Positions 15,691 to 24,263 are shown, counted from the first letter of the stretch. The stretch is 40,460 bases of DNA from Brevibacillus massiliensis (GCF_000311785.1 NZ_HE978544.1:33359-73818), one strand, 5' to 3'. Translations and numbers: made by a program. The notes: generated by a model not told the origin, from the letters alone.

Positions 15691-16002
15691 TTATGGCTTG
15701 AATACTTCTTTCAAGATGTTCAGCGCCTTCTGCTGGCGGCTTTCGCTTTGCTCCAGCAAGAGGGTGACAGCTTCCCATATCAGCTTGTTTCGAAGCACCT
15801 CTTTTTGTTCACAGTCGAAAAAATCAAAAACGCTTACTTGAAGCGCTTCGGCTGCTATTTCAAGTGTTTGCAATGTAACGTTACGCTCGCCGCGTTCGAG
15901 GCGTCCGACGTAAGAGCCGGTCGAGACGATGGCTTCTGCAAGCTGATCCTGCGTTTAGTTCCGCAGTTTCCGAAGCTCGCGAATTCTTAAGATTTCACTT
16001 AA
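15691..16002 (-). pseudogene. XRE-family regulator with an in-frame stop
   Basis: The minus-strand frame reads SEILRIRELRKLRN, then a TAA stop (15955-15957), then TQDQLAEAIVSTGSYVGRLERGERN, LQTLEIAAEALQVSVFDFF and a C-terminal helix ending ILKEVFKP. This is a classical XRE helix-turn-helix of about 103 codons in which the stop replaces one codon at the 'RN-L-TQ' position of the first helix. There is also no normal start codon: the codon expected to be ATG is TTA, preceded by TGA. Its target would have been nearby, but the AT-rich secreted gene at 16454 is only a positional candidate. A start inside the domain (ATG at 15873) would lack the recognition helix. Confidence 0.75.
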
Positions 16003-16453
16003 TCAAATTCTTTCTGCCGAATTGGGATAATGTTAAAAAAATTAGGAAATGTTGTAACGAATATTTAGTATGGTTCGTCTTTATTTACGGAGGGGACTAC
16101 TTTAAGCGGTCATGTAATTATCATGTACCGCCAGCAAAACGCGAATTTACCACGTTAAGAAAACCAGCGTAGCTGTTACAGCCCGCAAATTATTACCATA
16201 AATTTACATAAGTTTGCCCCTGGTGTAACGGACGCTGGACGCTGGTATAGGCTTAGCGTATAAAACCGTCAAAATGTTGTCTCTACCCCTTAACGTACAT
16301 TTTTCGTATTTAGTTGGCGGTGCCCCCGGAAAGAAAAAAACCAGATATGTCGAATTTTATTGTAAATTTAGAAAATATGTGAACATTTCGCAAAAACTGT
16401 AGACCCAGTATTATCCATGTTATATTATCCCATAAAAGGGAGGAGGATGAAAT
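16003..16453. other. AT-rich gene-free leader of the secreted-protein gene
   Basis: I see no coding frame. A hairpin GCGGTCATG/CATGTACCGC with one bulged base lies at 16106-16131. ACGCTGG occurs twice in tandem near 16231-16246. A weak promoter, TGTAGA (16398-16403), 17 bp, TATATT (16421-16426), lies just before the ribosome site GGGAGGAGG of the next gene. Confidence 0.3.
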
Positions 16454-17077
16454 ATGAAGAAAATACTTATTTTCTGTTCCGTCTTTTTGTTAGTATCAAC
16501 TCTATTTGGTGGTTTGTTGGCATTTGCAGAAACGAATAGCCTTGGAGATTTATCAGAGCAACAAAAAAGAGAATATTATAAGCAGTATCAGGAAATTGTA
16601 GAAGCAATCAATTCAGAAAATCCAAGATTTACATTGGAACTTGTACCTTTTGAAGACTTTAAATCAGAAGATTATATTGAACCATCAGAATTTAAAAAAT
16701 ATGCAATCGGAAGAGCTAATGCAGAACTTGTTCATGAATGGAAATCTAACAGTGACATTACACCTTTGAGTACAGCATCAGCTTCAAAGCAAGTAACTGT
16801 AGATTCTAAAGGGACATCAGTAGGTATTACTATTAAAGGTTCTTTTGAAACTCAATATGATTCTCAAAGTAATCGACAATTTTTTGCTGGAATCAACTCA
16901 ATTACTTCTTCATCTGACAAAGGAACATGGAATCAAACAGGTTATACTCCAAGGTTAATTGATGGCAGACAAACTTATGAAATTACAGTAGGAGGTAGAT
17001 TGACTTTAAATAGTATTACTACTTCGCATAATATCACTGTTGAATTTTACTGTGATGCAAATGGTAGAGTTAGTTAA
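16454..17077 (+). CDS. AT-rich secreted protein of unknown function
   Basis: The 207-residue product has a clear signal peptide (hydrophobic core ILIFCSVFLLVSTLFGGLLAF) with probable cleavage after AFA at about residue 25. A charged helical part (about 30-95; LSEQQKREYYKQYQEIVEAI) is followed by a serine/threonine-rich, beta-strand-like part (about 105-207) with SVGITIKGSF, GTWNQTGYTPRL and YEITVGGRLTLNSI. There is one late cysteine, in FYCDANG. GGGAGGAGG lies 7 nt upstream of the ATG. Codon use is strongly AT-biased compared with the pump operon next to it, a sign of transfer. Copies A and B of a diverged repeat bracket it. I do not recognise the family; it was perhaps once controlled by the adjacent broken XRE gene. 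Confidence 0.65.
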   Translation: MKKILIFCSVFLLVSTLFGGLLAFAETNSLGDLSEQQKREYYKQYQEIVEAINSENPRFTLELVPFEDFKSEDYIEPSEFKKYAIGRANAELVHEWKSNSDITPLSTASASKQVTVDSKGTSVGITIKGSFETQYDSQSNRQFFAGINSITSSSDKGTWNQTGYTPRLIDGRQTYEITVGGRLTLNSITTSHNITVEFYCDANGRVS

Positions 17078-17236
17078 GAACTTGAGTCTTGCAAATTAAC
17101 TACTCCAATCCCCCAAATGGGCAGACGGGTAGCGTTGTAGTTAGGCAGTCGTTTTTAGGCGCTTAGTTTCAATTCGGCCAGTATTTCGGCTAGAGGTCTT
17201 TTGAACCAATTTCAAACGGATAACAAAAACTTGGTG

Positions 17237-17260
17237 GCCCTTCCGAGTAGCGGGAAGGGC
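17237..17260 (+). terminator. Terminator-like hairpin after the secreted-protein gene
   Basis: GCCCTTCC (17237-17244) pairs with GGAAGGGC (17253-17260). The T-content afterwards is low, so efficiency is uncertain. Confidence 0.45.
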
Positions 17261-17307
17261 TACATTGATTATTAAGACACGCGAATTAATCAGCTTTAAA
17301 ATGTAAT

Positions 17308-17450
17308 GTATACATCATCCTGAAGCAGCTCCGCGAGATCGCGGTGCCGGTGATTTTTATATATTGGTGGAGATCCGGAAAGAGTTGGCCAGGGGTGATT
17401 TTATATAACGTTTTCGCCCCTGCAGCTCGCCGGCCGATCGCTTTTTTGTA
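17308..17450 (+). repeat. Diverged ~140-bp direct repeat, copy B
   Basis: This is the second copy of the sequence at 15527-15670, same orientation, beginning GTATACATCATCCTG and ending CAGCTCGCCGGCCGATCG, with TACGACCGTATAA following at about 17451-17466. The longest identical run is the 18-bp CAGCTCGCCGGCCGATCG. Between it and the pump gene I see only a small hairpin GGCAGGC/GCCTGCC (17514-17533) and the terminator at 17677. Confidence 0.6.
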
Positions 17451-17676
17451 TACGACCGTATAACAGAATATGAGTAGGAGAACAGTCATGGAAGGCTGGT
17501 TTACCGTTCCGCAGGCAGGCCGATTTGCCTGCCGCCGCGGCTGTACCATCGCCAGCACCGTCCGACGTCTTTTTGGTCAAAACCAGGTGACTCCATACCA
17601 ATCTCCCCCTGTATGGCCCAACACTTTTACGGACAATAAGAGCAGTCACTTGCGCCGCTGGAACACGGTTAAAATC

Positions 17677-17721
17677 AAACGGGCTGACCTCGTCCCCATT
17701 GGATGGAAGGTCAGCCCGTTT
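17677..17721 (-). terminator. Terminator of the efflux operon
   Basis: AAACGGGCTGACCT (17677-17690) pairs perfectly with AGGTCAGCCCGTTT (17708-17721). On the minus strand it is followed by GATTTT. It lies 27 nt after the stop of the pump gene. Confidence 0.85.
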
Positions 17722-17747
17722 TTCCTTGCTTGCGGTCTATTCTGCTC

Positions 17748-19361
17748 TCAGTTGCCCGGAGCCGGTTCAAGCGCTTTTTGCCCCGCTACGGGTGCCGGCG
17801 CCGGCGCGGGAGCCGGTGCAGAGGGTGCCTTCTTTTTTCGTAAATAGAAGAACACAAGCGGTATGCAGGCGAACACCGGCATCGCCGAAATGAAGAAGGC
17901 ATCGCCAATTGCCCTGACCATCGCCTCCTGCTGGATCACGCCTCCCAGCGTTGACATCGCGGCAGCCTGCGCCGAAGCCGCGTCAAGCCCGCCTTGGGCC
18001 AGCGTCGCCGAGAGCATTTGCAGCGTTTGATTAGCGGTATCGTTCGTCACCGAGACGCCTTCTGCGATCACGGCTCCGTGCCAGGTCGCACGGGTCGTCA
18101 TGATCGCCGTCAGGATGGCGATTGACAGCGAGCCCAGCACCTGCCGGATTACATTGGACAGCGGAGATGCCCTCCCGACGAGGTGCTTCGGCACCGCGTT
18201 CATCCCGACGGTAGACAGCGGCATCATACACAGCCCGATCCCGATTCCGCGAATCGTCACCAGGATGTTCAACCAGTGGGTTGGCGTGTTGACTTCCAGA
18301 AGGTGCAGGTCATACGTGGTAATCCCGACAATCGCCAGTCCCACAACACCCAACGGAACCACGCCCACCTTGTCAAACAGCCGTCCGCTCAACGGCATCA
18401 TCAACGCCATCGCAATCGACTGCGGCATCAGCAGAAGACCTGTCTGGATCGCGGACATCCCCAGGATGTTTTGCAAATAGATCGGCATCAGGAAGATCCC
18501 GCCGAACATCCCCATCGTGACCAGGCCCGAGGTGATGACGCTCAGGCTGAATTCGGGAATCTTGAACAAGCGCAAATCCATCAGCGGCTGTTCCTGGCCG
18601 AGTTCTACCCAGATGAACAAAATCAGACTGAAAAACCCGGTAAACAGCAAGCTGACGATATAAAGAGAGGTCCATCCCTCTGACTGGCCCTTGCTCAGCG
18701 CCAACAGAATCGTTCCAAAGGCGGTCATTGACAACACGGTACCCATTTTGTCAAAGAACGCATTTGGCTTTTTCGGCGTCTCCTTGAGCAGGATCGAGGT
18801 CATCACGATCGCCAGGATCCCCAGCGGCACGCTTAAAAAGAAGAGCAGGCGCCAACTGAAGTACTGGACGAGGTAACCGCTGAGGGTAGGCCCGATGGCA
18901 GGCGCGGACATGGAGGATATCCCCCACAGCCCCAGCGCCATCCCGATCTTGTCGCGGGGAATAATCATGTAAATGATCGACATCCCCACTGGCATGATCA
19001 GCCCGCCGGCAAGTCCTGTGAGAATCCGGAAGGCGATCATGCTGGTATCGCTCCAGGCAAGTCCGCACAAGAAGCAGCCTGCCGTAAACCCGGTGATGGA
19101 CAACAGCAAAATCTTCTTGTATCCAAACTTGTCGCCCAAGTAACCGCTCAGGGGAATGACCACGGCCGAAGCCAGCATGTATCCGGTCAAGACCCACTGC
19201 ATGGTATCCGTGGTCGAGCCGAACACCGTGACCAGTTTGGGCAGGGCGACGTTGAGCAAACTGCTGTTAAGAACGGCGACAAACGTACCAATGATGATTG
19301 CCGCAAGCGCTAACCACTGTTCCGAACCTACCTGACTGCTGTTTTCTTTCGCTTGAGACAC
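17748..19361 (-). CDS. DHA2-family multidrug MFS transporter (EmrB/QacA type)
   Basis: The 537-residue protein is a 14-helix drug:proton antiporter. Family motifs include WVLTGYMLASAVVIPLSGYLGDKFG (motif A region, about 55-80), RILTGLAGGLIMPVG (motif B, arginine near 112) and GPTLSGYL (motif C, about 160). It should expel hydrophobic or cationic drugs. The start is GTG at 19361 with AGGAGG 7 nt upstream. It is the last gene of marR-adaptor-adaptor-pump, 11 nt after the lipoprotein adaptor. The C-terminal tail is unusual, an APAPAPAPAP repeat after a KKK stretch, and its DNA is very GC-rich (about 17,780-17,825). The substrate cannot be read from the sequence. Confidence 0.92.
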   Translation of the reverse strand: MSQAKENSSQVGSEQWLALAAIIIGTFVAVLNSSLLNVALPKLVTVFGSTTDTMQWVLTGYMLASAVVIPLSGYLGDKFGYKKILLLSITGFTAGCFLCGLAWSDTSMIAFRILTGLAGGLIMPVGMSIIYMIIPRDKIGMALGLWGISSMSAPAIGPTLSGYLVQYFSWRLLFFLSVPLGILAIVMTSILLKETPKKPNAFFDKMGTVLSMTAFGTILLALSKGQSEGWTSLYIVSLLFTGFFSLILFIWVELGQEQPLMDLRLFKIPEFSLSVITSGLVTMGMFGGIFLMPIYLQNILGMSAIQTGLLLMPQSIAMALMMPLSGRLFDKVGVVPLGVVGLAIVGITTYDLHLLEVNTPTHWLNILVTIRGIGIGLCMMPLSTVGMNAVPKHLVGRASPLSNVIRQVLGSLSIAILTAIMTTRATWHGAVIAEGVSVTNDTANQTLQMLSATLAQGGLDAASAQAAAMSTLGGVIQQEAMVRAIGDAFFISAMPVFACIPLVFFYLRKKKAPSAPAPAPAPAPVAGQKALEPAPGN

Positions 19362-19372
19362 GCGATCGCCTC

Positions 19373-20611
19373 CTACTCAACCCGAACGCTGCTGCCGTCA
19401 GTCAACTGGTCGCCAGGGTTGAGTACGATTTGTTCGCCATTCTGTACTCCGCTTTTTACGTATACCCAATCCGCATTTTTCGGTTCGGTAGACACTTCTG
19501 CCTGGTGCACAACACCGGCGTCCACCTTGAAGACGTAGGTTTTCCCATCTTTGGCGAGCAGCGCCGAAGCAGGCAATTCGATGCGCTGCTCATCCGGTTT
19601 ATCGGTGAAGTAAACTTGCGCCACCATCCCCGCCTTGAGCAAACCATCCGGGTTGTCTACGACCACCTTAACCGGAAAAGTGCTGCTGTTCTGGTCGGAG
19701 ACCGGGCTGATAAAATCGACGGTTCCCTGGAACGTCTTGTCAGGCATCCCGTCCACCTTCACGCTTACTTGGGAACCCTTTTTGACTTGGTTGATCTGCT
19801 CCTGGGGAACACTTGCCTCCACTTTTACCTTGTTCATGCTCACCACTGTCATCAGCGCTACTCCCGGCTGGGCCATTTCTCCCGGATCGACCGTCCGGTT
19901 GACGACCTCCCCGTCAATCGGCGCTTTAATCGCGGTGTTGGCCAGTGCCGTTTCCGCCATGGTCAGACTGGTGCGGGAGCGTTCAACCTCTGCGGCAAGC
20001 GCCTGGATCGAAGCTGGTGTCGCCCCTTCCTGTGCCAGGTCGAGCTGCGCTTTCGCCTGGTCATAACCGGACTTCGCACGCTCCAAATCAAGCGCCACCT
20101 TATCCAGGTCGGCCTGGGAAATCGCCCCGGAATCAAACAGCGATTTCATCCGGTCATATGTTTTTTGCGCGGTGTCGAGACTTGCTTTGGCCTGGTCCAC
20201 ACCGCTTTGCAGTTGGGCGATTTGCTGGGAACGGGTTCCCGCCTTCAAATCGGCCAGACGCGCCTCAGCGCCGGAGATTCCCGCCCTCGCTTGCCGCACT
20301 TGCTGAACGTAATCATCCGATTCCAGTTGAATCAATGTCTGCCCCTTGGTTACTTTTGAGCCTTCGTCTACTTTCACTTCGGCGATTTTGCCGGCAATTT
20401 TCGATACGACTTGAACAGACTGATAAGGGGCGACCTTCCCGCTGGCCATCAGGCCGGTACTTCCGGTACTGGCCACCTTGATTACTTGTACCGCCGGCAG
20501 GTCCTGCTGGCTGGCGCTTGCACTGGGATCACTGCAACCAGTAAAAATCAACGCAGAAGCGGAAAGGAGCGTAAACACGACAAACGAATTGAAATAGGTT
20601 TTCTTTATCAT
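19373..20611 (-). CDS. Lipoprotein periplasmic-adaptor-like subunit (RND/MFP family)
   Basis: This 412-residue protein is a membrane-fusion/adaptor protein. The N-terminal signal ends in the lipobox FTGC, so it should be lipid-anchored outside the membrane. The layout is typical: lipoyl half (GKIAEVKVDEGSKVTKGQTL), a long alpha-hairpin coiled coil of about 150 residues (EARLADLKAG to LAAEVERSRTSL), second lipoyl half (ALANTAIKAPIDGEVVNRTVDPGE), then a beta-barrel (VKVEASVPQEQINQVKKG) and a C-terminal domain. The start is ATG 20611 behind AAGGTGA. A GTG at 20620 with AAAGGA upstream is equally possible and begins one base after the previous stop. Such adaptors in Gram-positives work with MFS or ABC pumps. 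Confidence 0.88.
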   Translation of the reverse strand: MIKKTYFNSFVVFTLLSASALIFTGCSDPSASASQQDLPAVQVIKVASTGSTGLMASGKVAPYQSVQVVSKIAGKIAEVKVDEGSKVTKGQTLIQLESDDYVQQVRQARAGISGAEARLADLKAGTRSQQIAQLQSGVDQAKASLDTAQKTYDRMKSLFDSGAISQADLDKVALDLERAKSGYDQAKAQLDLAQEGATPASIQALAAEVERSRTSLTMAETALANTAIKAPIDGEVVNRTVDPGEMAQPGVALMTVVSMNKVKVEASVPQEQINQVKKGSQVSVKVDGMPDKTFQGTVDFISPVSDQNSSTFPVKVVVDNPDGLLKAGMVAQVYFTDKPDEQRIELPASALLAKDGKTYVFKVDAGVVHQAEVSTEPKNADWVYVKSGVQNGEQIVLNPGDQLTDGSSVRVE

Positions 20612-20621
20612 GTACGTCACC

Positions 20622-21281
20622 TTAATTTCCTTTCAAATGGATTTTGATCACAGCATTCGCACCCGCGAACAGGTGGGCATCTGGATTCGCATCAATCGAG
20701 ATTTTAATCGGAACGCGCTGCGTTACCTTGGTGAAGTTGCCGCTGGTGCTTGTCGCCGGCAGCAGCGAAAAGGTGGAGTTGGTCGCTTGGCCGATCTCCA
20801 TTACCTTGCCGTGGAACTTCTGCCCCGGGAAGGCGTCAACCGTAAAGTCTACGTTTTGCCCAAGACGAATCTTGTGCATTTCCGTCTCTTCAATGTTGGC
20901 TTGAATGTACAGCTTGCTCTCATCGACGACCATGGCCACCGCCTGGCCCGGGGAAACGACTTCCCCTACTTTGGCGTTTGTCTTAATCACTTTTCCGCTA
21001 ATTGGAGCGCGCAGAGTGGCGTTTTCCAATTGGTTCGTCGGCAGATTGGACGTGTCTTGCTGACCGACGATCTGATCGGCGACTACGGTATCGCCTTCGG
21101 AAATCGACAGGCTGGTCAATTTTCCGGAAATTCTCGGCATCACGCGGTAGATGTCACCCGAGATGCGGGCGTCTTCCGTAGAAACGTAGTTGGCGCCTTG
21201 ATACCAGTAGTAGTAGCCGATTCCACCTCCCGCCAGGACCATCACGATCAGGATCACGAAAAGTACGATCTTTCTCTTCAT
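20622..21281 (-). CDS. Short HlyD/EmrA-like adaptor without coiled coil
   Basis: The 219-residue protein has one N-terminal transmembrane segment (about 4-26) and then the EmrA signature VSTEDARISGDIYRVMPRISGKLTSL. The second lipoyl half follows almost at once (NATLRAPISGKVIKTNAKVGE), then the barrel domain (LYIQANIEETEMHKIRLGQNVDFTVDAFPG). The alpha-helical hairpin found in E. coli EmrA (about 390 residues) is missing; only about 20 residues join the lipoyl halves. Hairpin-less adaptors are known in Gram-positives, which have no outer membrane to bridge. It overlaps the marR stop by 4 nt (ATGA) and precedes the lipoprotein adaptor by about 10 nt, so all four genes are translationally linked. 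Confidence 0.85.
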   Translation of the reverse strand: MKRKIVLFVILIVMVLAGGGIGYYYWYQGANYVSTEDARISGDIYRVMPRISGKLTSLSISEGDTVVADQIVGQQDTSNLPTNQLENATLRAPISGKVIKTNAKVGEVVSPGQAVAMVVDESKLYIQANIEETEMHKIRLGQNVDFTVDAFPGQKFHGKVMEIGQATNSTFSLLPATSTSGNFTKVTQRVPIKISIDANPDAHLFAGANAVIKIHLKGN

Positions 21282-21715
21282 GGTTTCTCCTCTACTTTCT
21301 TCTCCAATTGAATTGTCAACATTTGCAGTGTTGTAATGGTGTTGTCTATCTGGCTCTCGGTGAGACCCTGCAGCATTTGCGAATAGTATTCTTCCTGAAA
21401 AAGCGGGACTTGTTTCTTTATTTGGGCAAATTTATCTGTTTTGTTAATCCATACCACCCGGCGGTCCTCATGGTCCCTCGACCTTTGCACGAAATTATCC
21501 CGTTCCAGACGATCGATAATGCCTGAGACCGTGCTGTAGGAGAGCTGAACCTCGCAGCTGATCTGGCCGATCGTCTTCCGCTCATCCATGACGCAGCGCA
21601 AAACCAGCATTTGCGGGAGTGTCAAACCAAAATTTGCCAACTCTTTCGAAACAATCAACCCCATCAACTTGTTTAAATTCCGCAGTAGATCCCGGATGAT
21701 TGCCGCTTTTCCCAA
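21278..21715 (-). CDS. MarR-family transcriptional regulator
   Basis: The 145-residue protein is a typical winged-helix MarR regulator. The recognition region ERKTIGQISCEVQLSYSTVSGIIDRLERDNFVQRSRDHEDRRVVWI (about 45-91) includes the wing motif DRRV. It is the first gene of the efflux operon and most likely represses it until a drug ligand binds. The start is TTG at 21715 behind GGGAGGGAGGATCG; spacing is short but no better start exists. The downstream adaptor overlaps its stop. It lies back to back with the SGNH hydrolase gene. Confidence 0.88.
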   Translation of the reverse strand: MGKAAIIRDLLRNLNKLMGLIVSKELANFGLTLPQMLVLRCVMDERKTIGQISCEVQLSYSTVSGIIDRLERDNFVQRSRDHEDRRVVWINKTDKFAQIKKQVPLFQEEYYSQMLQGLTESQIDNTITTLQMLTIQLEKKVEEKP

Positions 21716-21771
21716 CGATCCTCCCTCCCCCTTATTTATTTCGGAGCAGAAAATTTCTTACACGAAACAAT

Positions 21772-21799
21772 ATTATAGTGGAAAATCTGGCCTATGCAA
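21772..21799 (-). promoter_or_regulatory. Promoter of the marR efflux operon
   Basis: On the minus strand TTGCAT (21794-21799) and TATAAT (21772-21777) are 16 bp apart, about 55 nt before the TTG start. A MarR site would be expected here, but I see no convincing palindrome beyond the small TTTC...GAAA pair at 21754-21767. Confidence 0.6.
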
Positions 21800-21907
21800 G
21801 TATTTTTTTTGTCGAAATGCACATTCACCTGTGTCCAATTTCACCAATCTTCATACGATGGCAAAAGGACGAAGCAACCTTTAACGGAAAAAAATGGGGT
21901 GATACCA

Positions 21908-22549
21908 TTGCCAACACCTCCCATTCACTACACAGCGATCGGCGACTCCATCACAGTCGGAATCGGGGCCTTGTTCAACTACGGTTTTGCCTATCAGTAC
22001 AGGGATGCCCTGAAAAAGGACCTTCAGGCCCGCATCGTCTTCCAAAACGCCGGGAAGTCGGGAATCACCAGCAGGGAGCTCTTGCAGCTCCTCCGAAAAA
22101 AAACCGAGTTGCAAAAAGCGGTCGCCTCCGCGCAGGTCATCACCTGTTCCATCGGAGGAAACGATTTGCTGCAGGCGAGCAACCATTTTTTTACAAGGTC
22201 GCAGGAAGCTGTATTTGAACGGGCGTTTCAAAACTTCAGGAATAATCTGGAAGACATTCACGATGCCATCAAGAGGATAAAAAGCGACGCTTCCTCTCCA
22301 TACATGATTCGCTACCTGGACCTGTACAATCCGTTTCCCGACATGAAGTTTGCCGTGAAGTGGGTGAAGCGCTTCAATGGGGCATTTGATGGATTGATCG
22401 ACAAACAGACGGCAATCGCCCCGGTCTATGCAGCGTTTTTGGGGCAGGAGACGCACCTCTTGTTCCTCGATCACAAGCATCCCAATATGGAAGGACATCG
22501 CGTGATCGCCCGCGCGGTGCAGCAGTTGGGCTACTACCCGATCAGATAA
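21908..22549 (+). CDS. SGNH/GDSL-family hydrolase
   Basis: The 213-residue enzyme is an SGNH-fold esterase/lipase. Block I is YTAIGDSITVG (catalytic serine about residue 14), block II includes FQNAGKSGITS (glycine), block III is SIGGNDLL (asparagine), and block V is LDHKHPNMEGH (aspartate and histidine). No signal peptide is present in this start choice, so it would be cytoplasmic. I chose the TTG at 21908 because GGGGTGAT lies 4 nt before it and the homologous part starts right there; the longer frame from 21794 adds residues unlike the family. A GTG at 21899 is an alternative. Substrate unknown. Confidence 0.82.
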   Translation: MPTPPIHYTAIGDSITVGIGALFNYGFAYQYRDALKKDLQARIVFQNAGKSGITSRELLQLLRKKTELQKAVASAQVITCSIGGNDLLQASNHFFTRSQEAVFERAFQNFRNNLEDIHDAIKRIKSDASSPYMIRYLDLYNPFPDMKFAVKWVKRFNGAFDGLIDKQTAIAPVYAAFLGQETHLLFLDHKHPNMEGHRVIARAVQQLGYYPIR

Positions 22550-22668
22550 GCTGCGCGGTGAAACAGGACATGCCTGCAGGCACCCGACTCATTCCGCTTG
22601 GAACGAATTTGCGATATAATTATCATAATTTCGTCACATCCTTTCATTACACAAAGTAGGGTGAAAAC

Positions 22669-23460
22669 ATGTCCTCATCATTTACACATCTTCTCTTTGA
22701 CACCCGGATCGGTTCGCAAAAACCGGAGAGCATTCGCAATCGAGACACCAAGTGCCCTTTTTGCGATCGGACCCAGTTGGATGAGATATTGGCGGAACGC
22801 GGACCGATTCTGCTCGTCAAGAACAAGTACCCTGTCCTGCGGGACTCCTTTCAAACCGTCTTGATCGAGACCGACGAATGCGAATCGGAGCTGTCCATCT
22901 ATAAAAAGGAACATTTGCACAAACTGATTCGCTTCGGCGTGGACAAGTGGCTGGAAATGGATCGCAGCGGACAGTACGCCTCCGTCCTTTTCTTTAAAAA
23001 TCACGGGCCGTATTCGGGCGGCACCATCCGCCACCCGCATATGCAGATCGTCGGCCTGAAGCATATCGACTACAGAAAGCAGCTTGATTCGTCCCAGTTT
23101 GAAGGGCTGGTCATCGACCGGCGGCCGGGAGTTGAGTTTAACCTCTCGACCAAGCCCCGGGTGGGATTTTTCGAGTTTAACGTGATCTTGTCCCAGCTTG
23201 ACAGACTGGATCAGATGGCGGATTACATTCAGACGGCAGCCCACTACGCTTTGACTGATTTTCATAAAAACTGCAACAGCTACAATCTCTTTTTTTATCA
23301 GTTCGAGGGTCAGATCGTGGCAAAGGTGGTCCCCCGCTTTATCACATCTCCGCTTTTTATCGGTTTTGCCATACCGCAGGTGGCTACCCGGGGCGAGGAA
23401 GTCGTCGCCGAGATCCGCAGCAAGTACTACTGTGACAAAAACCTGCCGGCAGCCACATAA
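22669..23460 (+). CDS. DUF4931 protein (GalT/HIT-like fold)
   Basis: The 263-residue protein matches the DUF4931 family of Bacillales, related to galactose-1-phosphate uridylyltransferase and HIT proteins. CPFCDR near residue 32-37 could bind zinc together with later histidines. The HIT-like core is NHGPYSGGTIRHPHMQIVGL (about 110-130), where RHPHMQ gives the H-x-H pair used for nucleotidyl transfer. The true reaction of DUF4931 proteins is not known to me. AGGGTG precedes the ATG. It follows the SGNH hydrolase by 120 nt and precedes the UPF0173 gene, which has its own promoter. Confidence 0.82.
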   Translation: MSSSFTHLLFDTRIGSQKPESIRNRDTKCPFCDRTQLDEILAERGPILLVKNKYPVLRDSFQTVLIETDECESELSIYKKEHLHKLIRFGVDKWLEMDRSGQYASVLFFKNHGPYSGGTIRHPHMQIVGLKHIDYRKQLDSSQFEGLVIDRRPGVEFNLSTKPRVGFFEFNVILSQLDRLDQMADYIQTAAHYALTDFHKNCNSYNLFFYQFEGQIVAKVVPRFITSPLFIGFAIPQVATRGEEVVAEIRSKYYCDKNLPAAT

Positions 23461-23466
23461 CGAAAG

Positions 23467-23494
23467 TTGACAGGATTTTTTTTCCATCTATAAT
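23467..23494 (+). promoter_or_regulatory. Strong SigA promoter of the UPF0173 gene
   Basis: TTGACA (23467-23472) and TATAAT (23489-23494) match both consensus hexamers exactly, with a 16-bp spacer, about 42 nt before the ATG at 23536. Confidence 0.85.
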
Positions 23495-23535
23495 CAAGGT
23501 TAGGTGTAAACGCGTAAAAAGAAGGAGGAAGCGGA

Positions 23536-24225
23536 ATGAAAATCACTTACCACGGTCACTCGTGTGTACAAATCACGCATCAGGAGACTTCCCTCATCAT
23601 CGATCCTTTTCTTTCCCCTAACCCGCAAGCCAAGGCAAAGCCGGAAGACATTCAGGTCCAGTACGTGCTGCTCACCCACGGCCACGCCGACCACATCGCC
23701 GATGCCGCCGAGATTGCCAAGCGCAACAACGCGACGGTCATCGCCACTTTCGAGCTGGCAAACTACATGAGCTGGCAGGGTGCCTCCACCTTTGCGCTCA
23801 ATTTGGGCGGCTCCTACACCTTTGATTTCGGACGAGTCGAGATGACCCAGGCATTTCACAGCTCCGGAGTAGTCCTGGACGATCAGAAAAACATCATCTA
23901 TATGGGCATGCCGGGCGGATTTGTCCTCACGCTTGGCGGCAAGACCTTGTACCACGCCGGGGATACCGGATTGTTCGGCGACATGAAGCTGATCGGCGAA
24001 AAACACAGCATCGATCTGGCCTTTCTTCCGATCGGCGACACCTTCACCATGGGTCCTGGCGACGCATTGAAGGCGGCCGAGTGGGTCCGGGCCAAAGCAG
24101 TCATTCCGATCCATTACAACACGTTCCCGGTGATCGAACAAAACCCGCAGCAATTCGTCTCGGACCTTGAGTCCAAAGGAATCAAGGGTGCTGCGCTCGC
24201 TCCCGGAGACACATACGAGCTGTAA
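23536..24225 (+). CDS. UPF0173 metal-dependent hydrolase (YtkL-like)
   Basis: The 229-residue protein is a small metallo-beta-lactamase-fold hydrolase of the UPF0173 family. It begins [13 protein letters not shown] with the family HGHSC motif, carries the metal motif LTHGHADHI (about 49-57), then [10 protein letters not shown] (about 147-156) and the final IPIHYNTFP (about 193-201). Length and motifs are complete. The natural substrate of the family is not established. GAAGGAGGAAG stands 6-8 nt upstream of the ATG. The gene is monocistronic: consensus promoter before it, terminator after it. Confidence 0.9.
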   Translation: MKITYHGHSCVQITHQETSLIIDPFLSPNPQAKAKPEDIQVQYVLLTHGHADHIADAAEIAKRNNATVIATFELANYMSWQGASTFALNLGGSYTFDFGRVEMTQAFHSSGVVLDDQKNIIYMGMPGGFVLTLGGKTLYHAGDTGLFGDMKLIGEKHSIDLAFLPIGDTFTMGPGDALKAAEWVRAKAVIPIHYNTFPVIEQNPQQFVSDLESKGIKGAALAPGDTYEL

Positions 24226-24234
24226 GACGTTTAT

Positions 24235-24263
24235 GGGCACTTCCCGGCGAATTGGGAGTGCCC
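24235..24263 (+). terminator. Terminator after the UPF0173 gene
   Basis: GGGCACTTCCC (24235-24245) pairs with GGGAGTGCCC (24254-24263) with one unpaired base, followed by TTTCTTG. Confidence 0.8.

Noticed and set aside
17470-17847. 125-codon plus-strand frame after repeat copy B
   Set aside because: It runs across a perfect terminator and into the antisense of the pump gene, and its composition is not protein-like.
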